Source of the DNA: Oscillospiraceae bacterium
GTDB taxonomy: Bacteria > Bacillota > Clostridia > Oscillospirales > CAG-272
DNA: 64,000 nucleotides
Direction of reading: 5' to 3'
NCBI GenBank assembly: GCA_015064805.1
Contig: SVRN01000005.1
Coordinates: forward strand, 16,625 to 80,624
The position numbers and the translations under genes are program-made. Positions 22,926 to 34,189 of this stretch are shown here, in pieces (position 1 is the first letter of the stretch; each line of letters starts with the position of its first letter). The notes beneath the pieces are model-generated. The model was not told the DNA's origin. It saw only the letters and a program-made list of their open reading frames with translations, and searched no databases.

Positions 22926-25900
22926 ATGGCAAAAAGAACGGACATCAAAAAGGTACTCATCATCGGCTCCGGTCCCATCATCATCGGACAGGCCGCGGAA
23001 TTCGACTACGCAGGCACCCAGGCTTGCCTTGCACTCAAAGAGGAAGGCTACGAGGTCGTGCTCTGTAACTCCAACCCCGCGACCATCATGACCGACACCA
23101 CCATCGCAGACAAGGTCTACATGGAACCGCTGACGCTGGAATATATCGCCAAGATCCTGCGCTACGAGCGCCCCGACGCCATCGTCCCCGGCATCGGCGG
23201 CCAGACGGGCCTGAATTTGGCCATGCAGCTCGAAAAGAAGGGCATTCTCAAGGAGTGCGGCGTCGAGCTGCTCGGCACCAGCTCCGAGTCCATCGAGCGC
23301 GCCGAGGACCGCGAGCTGTTCAAGGAGCTGTGCCAGTCCATCGGTGAGCCCACCATCCCCTCCGAGATCACCTACTCCATCGACGAGGCCCGCGCCGCGG
23401 CCGAACGCATCGGCTACCCCGTCGTTCTTCGCCCCGCCTTTACCCTGGGCGGCACGGGCGGCGGCTTCGCCAACAACGAAGAAGAGCTGGTTGAGATCGG
23501 TCTGAACGCCTTCAAGCTCTCCCCCGTTCATCAGGTGCTGATCGAGAAGTCGGTCAAGGGCTACAAGGAGATCGAATTTGAGGTCATGCGCGACTCGAAC
23601 GACCACGCCATCACCATCTGCGGCATGGAAAACATCGACCCCGTCGGCGTCCACACGGGCGACTCGCTGGTCGTCGCTCCCATCCAGACGCTGAGCCGTG
23701 AGGACGAAAAGATGCTCAACGACAGCGCCATCAAGCTGATCAAGGCGCTCAAGATCGAGGGCGGCTGTAACGTTCAGTTCGCACTCAATCCCCATTCCTC
23801 CGAATACTACCTCATCGAGGTCAACCCCCGCGTCTCCCGCTCGTCCGCACTGGCGTCCAAGGCGTCGGGCTATCCCATCGCCCGCGTGACCGCCAAGATC
23901 GCCGTCGGTATGGCGCTGGAGGATATCAAGATCGCCAACACCACCGCGGCGTTTGAGCCCAGCCTTGACTACGTCATCGCCAAGCTCCCCCGCTTCCCCT
24001 TCGACAAGTTCACCTCCGCCTCCAACCTTTTGGGCACCCAGATGAAGGCAACGGGCGAGGTCATGGGCATCGGCTCCAATCTGGAGGAGTGCCTGCTCAA
24101 GGGCATCCGCTCACTCGAGATCGGCGCGCATCATCTGTACCTGTCCAAGTTTGACAACATGAGCGTGGACGAGCTGCTCGACTATATCAAGGAATTCCGC
24201 TCGGACAACATCTTTGCCATCGCCGAGCTGATCTACCACGGCGTTTCCATCGAAAAGCTGCACGAGATCACCCAGATCACCCCCTACTTCCTCGAGGCCA
24301 TCAAGCACATCGTCGAGATGGAGGAAACGCTTAAATGCCATCCCTTCGATCTTGAAACGCTGACGGCCGCCAAGAAGATGGGCTTTGGCGACAAGTACGT
24401 CGCCCGTATGTGGAAGTGCACCGAGCTGGACGTTTACAACTTCCGCCGCGAGCACGCGCTGTTCCCCGTCTTCAGAATGGTCGACACCTGCCACACGAAC
24501 GCCTATATTCCTTATTTCTACTCCTCCTACACGGGCGAGAACGCCTCGGTTCTGACCGACAAAAAGAAGATCGTGGTATTGGGCGCAGGTCCCATCCGCA
24601 TCGGTCAGGGCGTCGAGTTTGACTATTCGACCGTCCACGCCGTTCAGACCATCAAGAACGCGGGCTACGAGGCCATCATCATCAACAACAACCCCGAGAC
24701 CGTTTCGACCGATTACACCACGGCCGACAAGCTGTACTTCGAGCCGCTGACGCCCGAGGACGTCATGAACATCGTTGAGTTTGAAAAGCCCATCGGTGTC
24801 GTTGCTTCTCTTGGCGGTCAGACCGCCATCAACCTCGCACAGCCCTTGACCGACCGCGGCGTCAAGATCATCGGCACCGACTGTGCCGCCATCGACCGCG
24901 CCGAGGACCGCAACGAGTTTGAGCATCTGCTCCGCGAGCTGAACATTCCTCAGCCCCGCGGCAAGGCGGTGACCAAGATCGAGGACGGCATCGCGGCCGC
25001 CGCCGAGATCGGCTATCCCGTGCTGGTTCGTCCCTCCTTCGTTCTGGGCGGTCGCGCCATGCAGATCGTTGCCAACGAAGAGCAGCTGCGCCATTATCTG
25101 CGCACCGCCGTTGAGATCGACGAGGACAAGCCGGTGCTTGTCGACAAGTATATCCAGGGCAAGGAGGTCGAGGTCGACGCCATCTGCGACGGACGCGACG
25201 TCTTCGTTCCCGGTATCATGGAGCTGGTTGAGCGCACGGGTATCCACTCGGGTGACTCCATCAGCGTATATCCCTCCTTCAGCATTTCCAACCGCGTCAA
25301 GGGCATCATTCTCCAGTATGCAAAGAAGCTGGGCTTGGGCATTGGCATCGTGGGTCTATTCAATATTCAGTTTATCGTTGACGAGAACGACAACGTCTTC
25401 ATTATTGAGGTCAACCCCCGCTCCTCCCGTACCGTTCCCTTCCTTTCCAAGGCAACGGGCTACTCGCTGGCCGACATCGCCACCGAGGTGATTCTCGGCA
25501 AGTCGCTCAAGGAGCTGGGCATCTTTGACATCTATCCCGAGGAAAAGAACCGCTACTACGTCAAGGTTCCCGTCTTCTCCTTCAACAAGCTGCGCGGACT
25601 TGACGCTTACCTCTCCCCCGAGATGAAGTCGACGGGCGAGGCCATCGGCTACGACGACAAGCTCCCCCGTGCGCTGCACAAGGCACTGCGCGCGTCGGGC
25701 ATGACGCTGCAGAACTACGGCACCGTCTTTGCAACCATCGCCGACAAGGACAAGGAAGAGGCACTGCCTCTGATCCGCCGCTTCTACAACCTGGGCTTCA
25801 ACATTCAGGCCACCACGGGCACGGCCAAGTTCCTCAAGCAAAACGGCATCCGCACCCACGCGCTGTCCAAGATCAGCGACGGCAGCGACGAGATCCCCGA

Positions 25901-26099
25901 GGCGATCCGTCAGGGCCATATCGCGTATATGATCAACACCCGCGATATTAGCTCGACTGACCAGATGAGCGACGGCCTCCAGCTTCGCCGCTGTGCGACG
26001 GAAAACAACGTCGACATCTTCACTTCCCTTGACACCGTTCGCGTATTGTTGGACGTTTTGGAAGAGACTACGCTGACCATTTCGACGATCGACGCGTAA
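22926..26099 (+). CDS. carB: Carbamoyl-phosphate synthase large subunit
   Basis: 1057 aa; KRTDIKKVLIIGSGPIIIGQAAEFDYAGTQAC, duplicated ATP-grasp halves, C-terminal MGS-like domain; start at 22926. Confidence 0.97.
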   Translation: MAKRTDIKKVLIIGSGPIIIGQAAEFDYAGTQACLALKEEGYEVVLCNSNPATIMTDTTIADKVYMEPLTLEYIAKILRYERPDAIVPGIGGQTGLNLAMQLEKKGILKECGVELLGTSSESIERAEDRELFKELCQSIGEPTIPSEITYSIDEARAAAERIGYPVVLRPAFTLGGTGGGFANNEEELVEIGLNAFKLSPVHQVLIEKSVKGYKEIEFEVMRDSNDHAITICGMENIDPVGVHTGDSLVVAPIQTLSREDEKMLNDSAIKLIKALKIEGGCNVQFALNPHSSEYYLIEVNPRVSRSSALASKASGYPIARVTAKIAVGMALEDIKIANTTAAFEPSLDYVIAKLPRFPFDKFTSASNLLGTQMKATGEVMGIGSNLEECLLKGIRSLEIGAHHLYLSKFDNMSVDELLDYIKEFRSDNIFAIAELIYHGVSIEKLHEITQITPYFLEAIKHIVEMEETLKCHPFDLETLTAAKKMGFGDKYVARMWKCTELDVYNFRREHALFPVFRMVDTCHTNAYIPYFYSSYTGENASVLTDKKKIVVLGAGPIRIGQGVEFDYSTVHAVQTIKNAGYEAIIINNNPETVSTDYTTADKLYFEPLTPEDVMNIVEFEKPIGVVASLGGQTAINLAQPLTDRGVKIIGTDCAAIDRAEDRNEFEHLLRELNIPQPRGKAVTKIEDGIAAAAEIGYPVLVRPSFVLGGRAMQIVANEEQLRHYLRTAVEIDEDKPVLVDKYIQGKEVEVDAICDGRDVFVPGIMELVERTGIHSGDSISVYPSFSISNRVKGIILQYAKKLGLGIGIVGLFNIQFIVDENDNVFIIEVNPRSSRTVPFLSKATGYSLADIATEVILGKSLKELGIFDIYPEEKNRYYVKVPVFSFNKLRGLDAYLSPEMKSTGEAIGYDDKLPRALHKALRASGMTLQNYGTVFATIADKDKEEALPLIRRFYNLGFNIQATTGTAKFLKQNGIRTHALSKISDGSDEIPEAIRQGHIAYMINTRDISSTDQMSDGLQLRRCATENNVDIFTSLDTVRVLLDVLEETTLTISTIDA

Positions 26100-26104
26100 G
26101 TTAT

Positions 26105-26680
26105 TCTAAAGTTTCAGCAACTTCTCCTTTTGACGCGCGTACAGCTGCGCGCCGCGCTGTGCCGGTTTTTATTGTACTTTCTTTGCCGCTGAACAAAGAA
26201 AGTACCAAAGAAAGTCAGCCCGGACGTTCCCTCCGGGGCCTCCCTTTCCGTGCCGCTCTACAAAGAAAACAGAGGAGAAAAACATTAAAATTTCTCGTAC
26301 ATCTCTCGCCGGCTTGCCACCACGAGCGGCAGGCAGGGAAGGCAAAATCGTTTTTGTTAGAAATTTTGTTAAACTTGGGCGCGGTAAGCAATAGCAAAAA
26401 TTCTTGCTATTGTGCTTGCGTGCCACTTTCGTGAGTGCGGCTTTCTTTAAGCCGCGCTCTCAAAAGCTGAAGAAGTGAGCCCTCGCGTCGTGTTGCGCGG
26501 AGCGAGAGCGCAGCGCCCACAAAGACGCGCTGCAGGGTTCCAAGGGACATTAAGTCCCTTGGCGCGCTTTCTTGGTTCGTTCTTTGCCGCGTGGCAAAGA
26601 ATGAACATCAAAAAACCAAACCGCGAACGCGCGCAGCTGTGTGAGCGTCCGGCTACACAAGCTCTAAAAAATACAATCTC
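26105..26680. repeat. Modular repeat with inverted ends (carB-pyrK gap)
   Basis: P hairpins near 26171 and 26573; J hairpin 26433-26459. Confidence 0.87.
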
Positions 26681-26695
26681 CCAAAAGGAGTTACC

Positions 26696-27430
26696 ATGAA
26701 ACAATCCATCTTTGAAATTAGAACCAACGAGGCTCTGACCTCCACCGTCTATAAAATGACCCTCGCGGGCGACACCTCCCCCATCACCGCCCCCGGTCAG
26801 TTCGTCAACATCAAGCTCGAGGGCCAGTTCCTCCGCCGCCCCATCTCGGTCTGCGACTGTGAGGAAGGTCTCTTGACTCTCATCTATAAGGTCGTCGGCC
26901 GCGGCACCGAGCAAATGAGCCAAATGCTCCCGGGCGAGAAGCTCGACCTGCTCACCGGCCTTGGCAACGGCTACGACACCTCCCTCACGGGCGACCGCCC
27001 CCTGCTTCTCGGCGGCGGCGTCGGCGTGCCTCCCCTCTACATGCTCGCAAAGCAGTTGCGCGCCGAAGGTAAGAGCGTGTCTGTCGTTCTCGGCTTTAAC
27101 ACCAAGGACGAGATCTTTTATGAAAACGAATTCAAAGCTCTCGGCTGTGACGTGACCGTCACGACGGCCGACGGCTCGTACGGTGTCCGCGGCTTTGTGA
27201 CCAACGCCATGGACGTCGACTATACCCACGTCTGCACCTGCGGCCCCGAGCCTATGCTCAAAGCGGTCTACAAGGCTTGCAAGACAGACGGACAGTTCAG
27301 CTTTGAGGAGCGCATGGGCTGTGGCTTCGGCGCCTGCATGGGCTGCTCCTGCAAGACTATCACGGGCTACAAGCGCATCTGCAAGGAAGGCCCGATCATG
27401 AGAAAGGGGGATATCTTATGGGAAGATTAA
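26696..27430 (+). CDS. pyrK: Dihydroorotate dehydrogenase electron-transfer subunit
   Basis: 244 aa; LRRPISVCD, CGPEPMLKAV, ERMGCGFGACMGCSCKT [2Fe-2S] motif. Confidence 0.95.
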   Translation: MKQSIFEIRTNEALTSTVYKMTLAGDTSPITAPGQFVNIKLEGQFLRRPISVCDCEEGLLTLIYKVVGRGTEQMSQMLPGEKLDLLTGLGNGYDTSLTGDRPLLLGGGVGVPPLYMLAKQLRAEGKSVSVVLGFNTKDEIFYENEFKALGCDVTVTTADGSYGVRGFVTNAMDVDYTHVCTCGPEPMLKAVYKACKTDGQFSFEERMGCGFGACMGCSCKTITGYKRICKEGPIMRKGDILWED

Positions 27431-28329
27431 ACGTCAACCTGTGCGGACTGGACATGGACAACCCCATCATCCCCGCGTCGGGCACGTTCGGCTTCGGCTA
27501 CGAGTTTGCCGAGCTGTACGACATCAACGTGCTTGGCACGTTCTCCTTTAAGGGAACGACCCGCGATCCCCGCTTCGGCAACCCCACGCCCCGCATCGCC
27601 GAATGCCCGATGGGCATGATCAACGCGGTAGGACTTCAGAACCCCGGCGTGGAAAAGGTCATCTCCGAGGAGCTGCCCAAGCTCGCCAAATGTTTTGACA
27701 AAAAGGTCATGGCCAACGTCTCGGGCTTTTCGATCGAGGACTACGCCTATACCTGCGAAAAGTTAGATAAAGAGGATCAGGTCGGCTGGCTGGAGGTCAA
27801 CGTCTCCTGCCCCAACGTTCACGGCGGCGGCATGAGCTTCGGCACATCTCCCGAGGCGGCGGCTGAGGTCACGCGTGCGGTCAAGGCCGTGACGACCAAG
27901 CCCGTCATCATCAAGCTCTCGCCCAACGTCACCGACATCGTGTCCATCGCGCGGGCGTGCGAGGAGGCGGGGGCGGACGGTATCAGCCTGATCAACACCC
28001 TGCTCGGCATGCGCATCGATCTGCGCACCAAAAAGCCGGTGATCGCCAACAAGATGGGCGGATTCTCGGGTCCTGCGATCCTGCCCGTGGCGCTTCGCAT
28101 GGTTTACCAGGTAAGCTCGGCCGTTTCCATTCCCGTGGTGGGCATGGGCGGTGTATCCTGCGCCGAGGACGTCATTGAGATGATGCTGGCAGGCGCAACC
28201 GCAGTCGAGGTAGGTGCGGCCAATCTGGTCGATCCCTTCGTCTGCAAGACCATCATCGAGGAGCTTCCTTGCGTGATGGACAAATACGGAATCAAAAATT
28301 TGAAAGATATTATTGGAGGTGCTCACTAA
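27418..28329 (+). CDS. pyrD: Dihydroorotate dehydrogenase catalytic subunit (PyrD type B)
   Basis: 303 aa; NPIIPASGTFGFGYEF, VNVSCPNVHGGGMSFG, PVVGMGGVSCAEDVIEMMLAGA. Confidence 0.96.
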   Translation: MGRLNVNLCGLDMDNPIIPASGTFGFGYEFAELYDINVLGTFSFKGTTRDPRFGNPTPRIAECPMGMINAVGLQNPGVEKVISEELPKLAKCFDKKVMANVSGFSIEDYAYTCEKLDKEDQVGWLEVNVSCPNVHGGGMSFGTSPEAAAEVTRAVKAVTTKPVIIKLSPNVTDIVSIARACEEAGADGISLINTLLGMRIDLRTKKPVIANKMGGFSGPAILPVALRMVYQVSSAVSIPVVGMGGVSCAEDVIEMMLAGATAVEVGAANLVDPFVCKTIIEELPCVMDKYGIKNLKDIIGGAH

Positions 28330-29027
28330 TGGGTAAGGACGTTATCATCGCACTGGACTTTGACAGCAAGGCAAAAACGCTGGCATTTCTGGATCAGTTC
28401 ACGGGCAAAAAGCCCTTCGTTAAGATCGGCATGGAGCTGTTTTATGCCGAGGGACCCTCGATCGTTCGCGAGGTTAAGGCACGCGGCCACAAGATCTTCC
28501 TGGATCTGAAGCTGCACGACATTCCCAACACGGTAAAGAAGGCCATGGCAGTTTTGTCGGGTCTTGACGTTGATATGACCAACCTGCACGCTGCCGGCAC
28601 GGTCCGCATGATGCAGGGGGCTCTGGAGGGCCTGACTCGTCCTGACGGTACCCGTCCTCTTCTGATCGCGGTCACTCAGCTGACCTCGACCGACCAGGAG
28701 AGCATGGAAAACGATCTGCTCATCAAGGAGCCCATCGCTGACGTCGTCATGCACTACGCGTCCAATGCCGCCAAGGCAGGTCTGGACGGCGTCGTCTGCT
28801 CCCCCCTGGAGGCAGGAGTGGTTCACGACAAGTGCGGCAAGAATTTCCTGACCGTCACCCCCGGCGTTCGTTTCGCTGACGGCGACATCGGCGACCAGAA
28901 GAGAGTTATGACGCCCGCCGCCGCCAAGGAGATCGGCTCCGACTACATCGTCGTCGGCCGCCCCATCACCGCCGCCGCTGACCCCGTGGCTGCATACGAG
29001 CGCTGCGTGGCAGAGTTTGTTGATTAA
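28329..29027 (+). CDS. pyrF: Orotidine 5'-phosphate decarboxylase
   Basis: MGKDVIIALDFDSKAKTLAFLDQF, IFLDLKLHDIPNTV, IVVGRPITAAADP; start codon overlaps pyrD stop (TAATG). Confidence 0.96.
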   Translation: MGKDVIIALDFDSKAKTLAFLDQFTGKKPFVKIGMELFYAEGPSIVREVKARGHKIFLDLKLHDIPNTVKKAMAVLSGLDVDMTNLHAAGTVRMMQGALEGLTRPDGTRPLLIAVTQLTSTDQESMENDLLIKEPIADVVMHYASNAAKAGLDGVVCSPLEAGVVHDKCGKNFLTVTPGVRFADGDIGDQKRVMTPAAAKEIGSDYIVVGRPITAAADPVAAYERCVAEFVD

Positions 29028-29036
29028 AGAGGACGC

Positions 29037-29485
29037 GCAGGGGAACTTCTTGAAAGAAGTTCCCCCACACCCCCTCAAGAACTTTCAAAAAAGGAATAGA
29101 AGCGCTCGCCCCCACAACTTCTTCCAACCCTGTATGGGAAAGCGAGTGCGCTGTTCGACAGAATAGCTACCGCAAGCTCCTGGGGCCCCCGCCCCATCCG
29201 CTCCACAAAATTAGAATTACTTTAACAAATTTTGCTTTTTCCGTCTGCCGCGCGTGTTATCTGCCTTGAAGCATAGCACAAGAAACTTTCCTGTCTATCT
29301 CTTGGTGCTCTATGTAGCGCGGCAATGCCAGGGAGATCCAAGGGGGAACGCCTTGGCGTCCTTCTTGGCCACTTCTTGGGACGCGCCAAGAAGTGGCATA
29401 AAAAACCGGCACAGATCAGCGCGAGCCAAAGGCTCGCAGTATGATCGTCCGTAGAAGTAGTAGTAAAAATTTTCGCTAAACAAAG
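29037..29485. repeat. Modular repeat (pyrF-HAD gap)
   Basis: T hairpin 29040-29065; P hairpin near 29365; GC-rich end near 29410-29460. Confidence 0.83.
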
Positions 29486-29494
29486 GAACTCCCC

Positions 29495-30142
29495 ATGTAC
29501 CACCACCTGCTTTTCGACCTCGACGGCACACTCACCGACCCCGGCGAGGGCATTACCAATTCGGTCGCCTACGCGCTGAAAAAACGCGGCATCGAGGTAG
29601 CCGACCGCCGAGAGCTCAACTGCTTTATCGGCCCACCACTCGCTCAAAGCTTCATGAAATATTACGGTCTGTCCGAAGACGACGCAACGAGGGCCGTGAC
29701 CAACTACCGCGAGTATTTCGTACCGCACGGCATGTTTGAAAACGAGGTTTACAGCGGCATTCCCGAGATGCTTGCCGATTTGAAAGCAAGCGGCAGGCGC
29801 TTGATCGTTGCCACCTCCAAGCCGGAAAAATTTGCTATTCAAATTTTGGAGCATTTCGGTCTTTTGTCCTATTTCGATCGCGTATACGGCGCGACGATGG
29901 ACTCGTCCCGTTCGAAAAAGGGCGATATTATCGCCTACGCGTTGGGAAATGAGAAGATTTCTCCCGACGAGGCGCTGATGATCGGTGATCGCCATCACGA
30001 CATTGACGGTGCGCATGAAAACGGCCTTGCGGCAGTTGGCGTGCTGTACGGATATGGCGACAGAGCCGAGCATGAGGCTGCGGGGGCGGAGTATATCGTT
30101 GCCACCGTAGGAGAGTTGGGGGAATTGTTGGGGAAAATCTAA
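29495..30142 (+). CDS. HAD-family hydrolase, phosphoglycolate-phosphatase-like
   Basis: 215 aa; LLFDLDGTLTDPGEGI, VATSKPEKFAIQILEHFGL, MIGDRHHDIDGA. Confidence 0.9.
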   Translation: MYHHLLFDLDGTLTDPGEGITNSVAYALKKRGIEVADRRELNCFIGPPLAQSFMKYYGLSEDDATRAVTNYREYFVPHGMFENEVYSGIPEMLADLKASGRRLIVATSKPEKFAIQILEHFGLLSYFDRVYGATMDSSRSKKGDIIAYALGNEKISPDEALMIGDRHHDIDGAHENGLAAVGVLYGYGDRAEHEAAGAEYIVATVGELGELLGKI

Positions 30143-30149
30143 ATTTCCC

Positions 30150-30535
30150 ACACCTTCTCCTCTTGACGCGCGTACAGCTTACGCGCCGCGCTGTACCACA
30201 CTTGATGCCATTTCTTTGTCGCTGAACAAAGAAATGGCGAAAGAAAATCAGCTTAAGGGCCTAATGCCCTTAAGAAACCCGCAAAAACTCTTGCTTTGGC
30301 ATATCTGCCGCTCGTGGTGGCTATGTGGCGAGAGATGCACTTATAAATTATATGTCTTTCTCCTCTGTCCTCTTTGAAGAGCGGCACGGAAAGGGAGGCC
30401 CCCAAGGGTTCGTCCGGGCTGACTTTCTTTGGTACTTTCTTTGTTCAGCGACAAAGAAAGTACATCAAAACACGAACCGCGAACGCGCGCAGCAGTGTGA
30501 GCGTCCGGCGGCGCAGTAACCCAAAACTTTAGATA
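30150..30535. repeat. Modular repeat with inverted ends (HAD-pyrE gap)
   Basis: P hairpins near 30208 and 30431; shared GAGCGGCA block. Confidence 0.87.
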
Positions 30536-30571
30536 TCTAAAAAATCAACCATATAAAAAAGGAGACCACAC

Positions 30572-31228
30572 ATGGAAGCTTACAAAAGAGAATTTATCCA
30601 ATTCCTCCAGTCCGCCGGAGTCCTGAAATTCGGTGATTTCACCGCCAAAAGCGGCCGCAAGATCCCCTATTTCATCAACGCCGGCATGATCAAAACCGGC
30701 AACGATATCGCAACGCTGGGCGAATTCTACGCCAAGGCATATTTCGAAAAACTGGGCGCTAAGCCCGCCGTTCTCTACGGCCCTGCCTACAAGGGCATCT
30801 CGCTGTCCGTTTCCGCCGCTGTGGCTCTCTCCAAAAACGGTCTCAACATTCCCTTCTTCTTCAACCGCAAGGAGGTCAAGGACCACGGCGAGGGCGGCGT
30901 GTTCGTCGGTTACGTTCCCACCCCCGGCGAGGAGATCGTCATCATCGAGGACGTCATCACCGCCGGCACCGCCATCCGTGAGAGCATGGAGATCCTCTCT
31001 CACCTGGAGGGCGTAAAGGTTGCCGCAACCTTCATCATGGTCGACCGCAAGGAAAAGGGCCAGAGTGACAAGGGCGCGATGCAGGAGATCGAGGAGCAGT
31101 TCGGCTTCCCCGTTTACTCCATCGTCGACGTCTACGATATCATCGAATACCTCGAGGAGGACCCCGCCAACGAGGAAAACGTCACCCGCATTAAGAATTA
31201 TCTCGCCATCAACGGTGCGAAAGCATAA
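30572..31228 (+). CDS. pyrE: Orotate phosphoribosyltransferase
   Basis: 218 aa; [41 protein letters not shown]. Confidence 0.96.
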   Translation: MEAYKREFIQFLQSAGVLKFGDFTAKSGRKIPYFINAGMIKTGNDIATLGEFYAKAYFEKLGAKPAVLYGPAYKGISLSVSAAVALSKNGLNIPFFFNRKEVKDHGEGGVFVGYVPTPGEEIVIIEDVITAGTAIRESMEILSHLEGVKVAATFIMVDRKEKGQSDKGAMQEIEEQFGFPVYSIVDVYDIIEYLEEDPANEENVTRIKNYLAINGAKA

Positions 31229-31239
31229 GGAGCGAACGC

Positions 31240-32166
31240 ATGAAAAGAAGTCTGATCGACATTCTTGATCTGTCCGTCGCAGAGCTGGACGAGCTGATCG
31301 CCTCCGCCTGCGACATCATCGACAACCCCGCCAAATACGCCCACGTCTGCGCGGGCAAAAAGCTGGCGACGCTGTTCTTCGAGCCCTCTACCCGTACAAG
31401 ATTGTCCTTTGAGGCGGCCATGTACGAGCTGGGCGGCAACGTGCTGGGCTTTGCGGGCGCACAAAGCTCGTCCGCGGCCAAGGGCGAGAGCGTGGCCGAC
31501 ACCGCCAAGACGGTATCCTGCTACGCCGACATCATCGCCATGCGCCACCCCAAGGAGGGCGCGGCACTCGTCGCAGCCAATAACGCCTCCATCCCCGTCA
31601 TCAACGCGGGCGACGGCGGCCACTGCCACCCGACACAGACGCTGGCAGACCTTCTGACCATCTACCGTGAAAAGGGCGGCTTTGACAATCTGACCATTGG
31701 CCTTTGCGGCGACCTCAAGTTCGGCCGCACCGTCCACTCCCTCATCGGCGCCATGTCGCGCTACAAGGGCATCCGCTTCGTGCTCATCTCGCCTGCCGAG
31801 CTGCGCGTTCCCGACTACGTCAAGGAGGACGTGCTGGACAAGAAGGGGATCCCCTACGAGGAGGTCACCGATCTGGAAACGGCCATCCCCGAGCTGGATA
31901 TTCTGTACATGACCCGCGTTCAGCGCGAAAGATTTTTCAACGAAGAAGATTATCTGCGGCTCAAGGACAGCTACATTCTCGACCTGAAAAAGCTGACGCA
32001 CGCCAAGAATGATCTGTGCGTCATGCACCCGCTGCCCCGCGTCAACGAGATCAGCGTCGCTGTGGATAACGATCCGCGCGCCTGCTACTTCAAGCAGGTG
32101 CTCAACGGCAAATACATGCGCATGGCGCTCATTCTCAAGCTGCTGAAGGAGGCCGGAACGATATGA
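31240..32166 (+). CDS. pyrB: Aspartate carbamoyltransferase catalytic subunit
   Basis: 308 aa; [45 protein letters not shown]. Encoded next to pyrI. Confidence 0.95.
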   Translation: MKRSLIDILDLSVAELDELIASACDIIDNPAKYAHVCAGKKLATLFFEPSTRTRLSFEAAMYELGGNVLGFAGAQSSSAAKGESVADTAKTVSCYADIIAMRHPKEGAALVAANNASIPVINAGDGGHCHPTQTLADLLTIYREKGGFDNLTIGLCGDLKFGRTVHSLIGAMSRYKGIRFVLISPAELRVPDYVKEDVLDKKGIPYEEVTDLETAIPELDILYMTRVQRERFFNEEDYLRLKDSYILDLKKLTHAKNDLCVMHPLPRVNEISVAVDNDPRACYFKQVLNGKYMRMALILKLLKEAGTI

Positions 32167-32585
32167 ATATTGACTCTACCGTCCGCACGGGCATCGTCAT
32201 CGACCACATCACGGCAGGCCGTGCCATGCTTTTGTACGAGCTGCTGGATCTTGGAAACGAGGAAGGCTCCGTCGCCATCATCAAAAACGTGCACAGCGGA
32301 AAGATGGGCAAAAAGGACATCATCAAGATCGAAACCGAGCGCGATCTGAACCTGGACATCATCGGCTACGTCGATCCGGGCGCAACCGTCAACGTCATCC
32401 GCGACGGCTGTCTGATCGAAAAGAAAACGCTCGATCTGCCCGAGACGCTCACAGACGTTATTTTCTGCAAGAACCCCCGCTGTATCACCTCGGTCGAGCA
32501 GGAGCTCTCTCACGTGTTCCGTCTGACCGACAAACAAAACAAAGTCTATCGTTGCCTGTATTGCGAAACGCAGGCGAAACAATAA
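32163..32585 (+). CDS. pyrI: Aspartate carbamoyltransferase regulatory subunit
   Basis: 140 aa; C-terminal zinc site CKNPRC...CLYC. Confidence 0.95.
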   Translation: MNIDSTVRTGIVIDHITAGRAMLLYELLDLGNEEGSVAIIKNVHSGKMGKKDIIKIETERDLNLDIIGYVDPGATVNVIRDGCLIEKKTLDLPETLTDVIFCKNPRCITSVEQELSHVFRLTDKQNKVYRCLYCETQAKQ

Positions 32586-32609
32586 TTACAGAAAAAGGAG
32601 AATCGCAAT

Positions 32610-34118
32610 ATGGCAACCTTTATCAACGAACCTTCGCATACCTTTAACGAATATCTGCTCATCCCCGGCTACTCCTCCAGCGAGTGCATCCCCGCCAACG
32701 TGTCGCTCAAGACCCCTCTCGTTCGCTATAAGAAGGGCGAGCAGTCTGCCATCACCATGAACATTCCCATGGTTTCCGCTATCATGCAGTCCGTTTCGGG
32801 CGAAAAGCTGGCGGTTGCTCTTGCGACCGAGGGCGGCGTTGCCTTCATCTACGGCTCGCAGACCATCGAGGACGAGGCCGCTATGGTCCGTCGCGCCAAG
32901 GGATATAAGGCCGGCTTTGTCAAGAGTGACTCCAACCTGACTCCCGATATGACCATGGCTGAGGTCGTCGCGCTCAAGGAGAGAACGGGACACAACACCA
33001 TGGCCGTCACCGACGACGGCACCGCCGAGGGCAAGCTGCTGGGCATCGTCACCGGCCGCGACTATCGCGTCTCCCGTATGGACCCCTCCACCAAGGTGCG
33101 TGAGTTCATGACGCCGTTTGAAAAGCTGATCACCGCCCCCGAGGGCACTACCCTCAAGACTGCCAACGACATCATCTGGGAGCATAAGCTCAACTCCCTG
33201 CCCATCATCGACAGCGAGGGACACCTCGTCCATATGGTCTTCCGCAAGGACTACGACACCCACAAGCAGAACCCCAACGAGCTGCTCGACGCCGAGAAGA
33301 GATACGTCGTCGGCGCCGGCATCAACACCCGTGACTACGCCGAGCGCGTACCCGCTCTGATCGAGGCAGGCGTGGACGTGCTTTGCATTGACTCCTCCGA
33401 GGGCTTCTCCGAGTGGCAGAAGCGCACCATCGAATGGATCCGTGAGCACTACGGCGACAGCGTCAAGGTCGGCGCGGGCAACGTCGTAGACGCCGACGGC
33501 TTCCGCTTCCTCGCTGACTGCGGTGCAGACTTTATCAAGGTCGGTATCGGCGGCGGCTCGATCTGTATCACCCGCGAGACCAAGGGCATCGGCCGCGGTC
33601 AGGCAACCGCGCTGATCGAGGTCTGCGCCGAGAGAGACCGCTATTTTGAGGAAACGGGCATTTACGTTCCCGTTTGCTCGGACGGCGGTATCGTTTACGA
33701 TCACCACATCACGCTGGCTCTGGCCATGGGTGCGGATTTCGTCATGCTGGGCCGTTACTTTGCCCGCTTTGACGAGTCTCCCTCCAATAAGGTCAGCATC
33801 GGCGGCACCTACTACAAGGAATACTGGGGCGAGGGCTCTGCCCGTGCCCGCAACTGGCAACGCTACGACCTGGGCGGCGACAAAAAGCTGTCGTTCGAGG
33901 AGGGCGTTGACTCCTACGTTCCTTACGCGGGCAGCCTGAAGGACAACGTGGCCATGTCGCTGGCCAAGGTCAAGTCGACCATGTGCAACTGCGGCGCGTT
34001 GACCATTCCCGAGCTGCAACAGAAGGCCAAGCTGACGCTGGTATCCGCTACAAGCATTGTCGAGGGCGGAGCACACGACGTTATTCAGAAGGAAAAGAGC
34101 ACATCTATGAAGGGCTGA
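32610..34118 (+). CDS. guaB: Inosine-5'-monophosphate dehydrogenase
   Basis: 502 aa; [25 protein letters not shown] catalytic loop, [10 protein letters not shown] flap; CBS-type insert. Confidence 0.95.
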   Translation: MATFINEPSHTFNEYLLIPGYSSSECIPANVSLKTPLVRYKKGEQSAITMNIPMVSAIMQSVSGEKLAVALATEGGVAFIYGSQTIEDEAAMVRRAKGYKAGFVKSDSNLTPDMTMAEVVALKERTGHNTMAVTDDGTAEGKLLGIVTGRDYRVSRMDPSTKVREFMTPFEKLITAPEGTTLKTANDIIWEHKLNSLPIIDSEGHLVHMVFRKDYDTHKQNPNELLDAEKRYVVGAGINTRDYAERVPALIEAGVDVLCIDSSEGFSEWQKRTIEWIREHYGDSVKVGAGNVVDADGFRFLADCGADFIKVGIGGGSICITRETKGIGRGQATALIEVCAERDRYFEETGIYVPVCSDGGIVYDHHITLALAMGADFVMLGRYFARFDESPSNKVSIGGTYYKEYWGEGSARARNWQRYDLGGDKKLSFEEGVDSYVPYAGSLKDNVAMSLAKVKSTMCNCGALTIPELQQKAKLTLVSATSIVEGGAHDVIQKEKSTSMKG

Positions 34119-34130
34119 CGCCCATATGAA

Positions 34131-34165
34131 GCCCCCCACTGCGGCGGTATGTCGCGGTGGGGGGG
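34131..34165 (+). terminator. Intrinsic terminator-like hairpin after guaB
   Basis: GCCCCCCACTGCGGCGG...CGCGGTGGGGGGG followed by TTAATTTTGTTT. Confidence 0.65.
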
Positions 34166-34189
34166 TTAATTTTGTTTGGTCCGGGCTTT

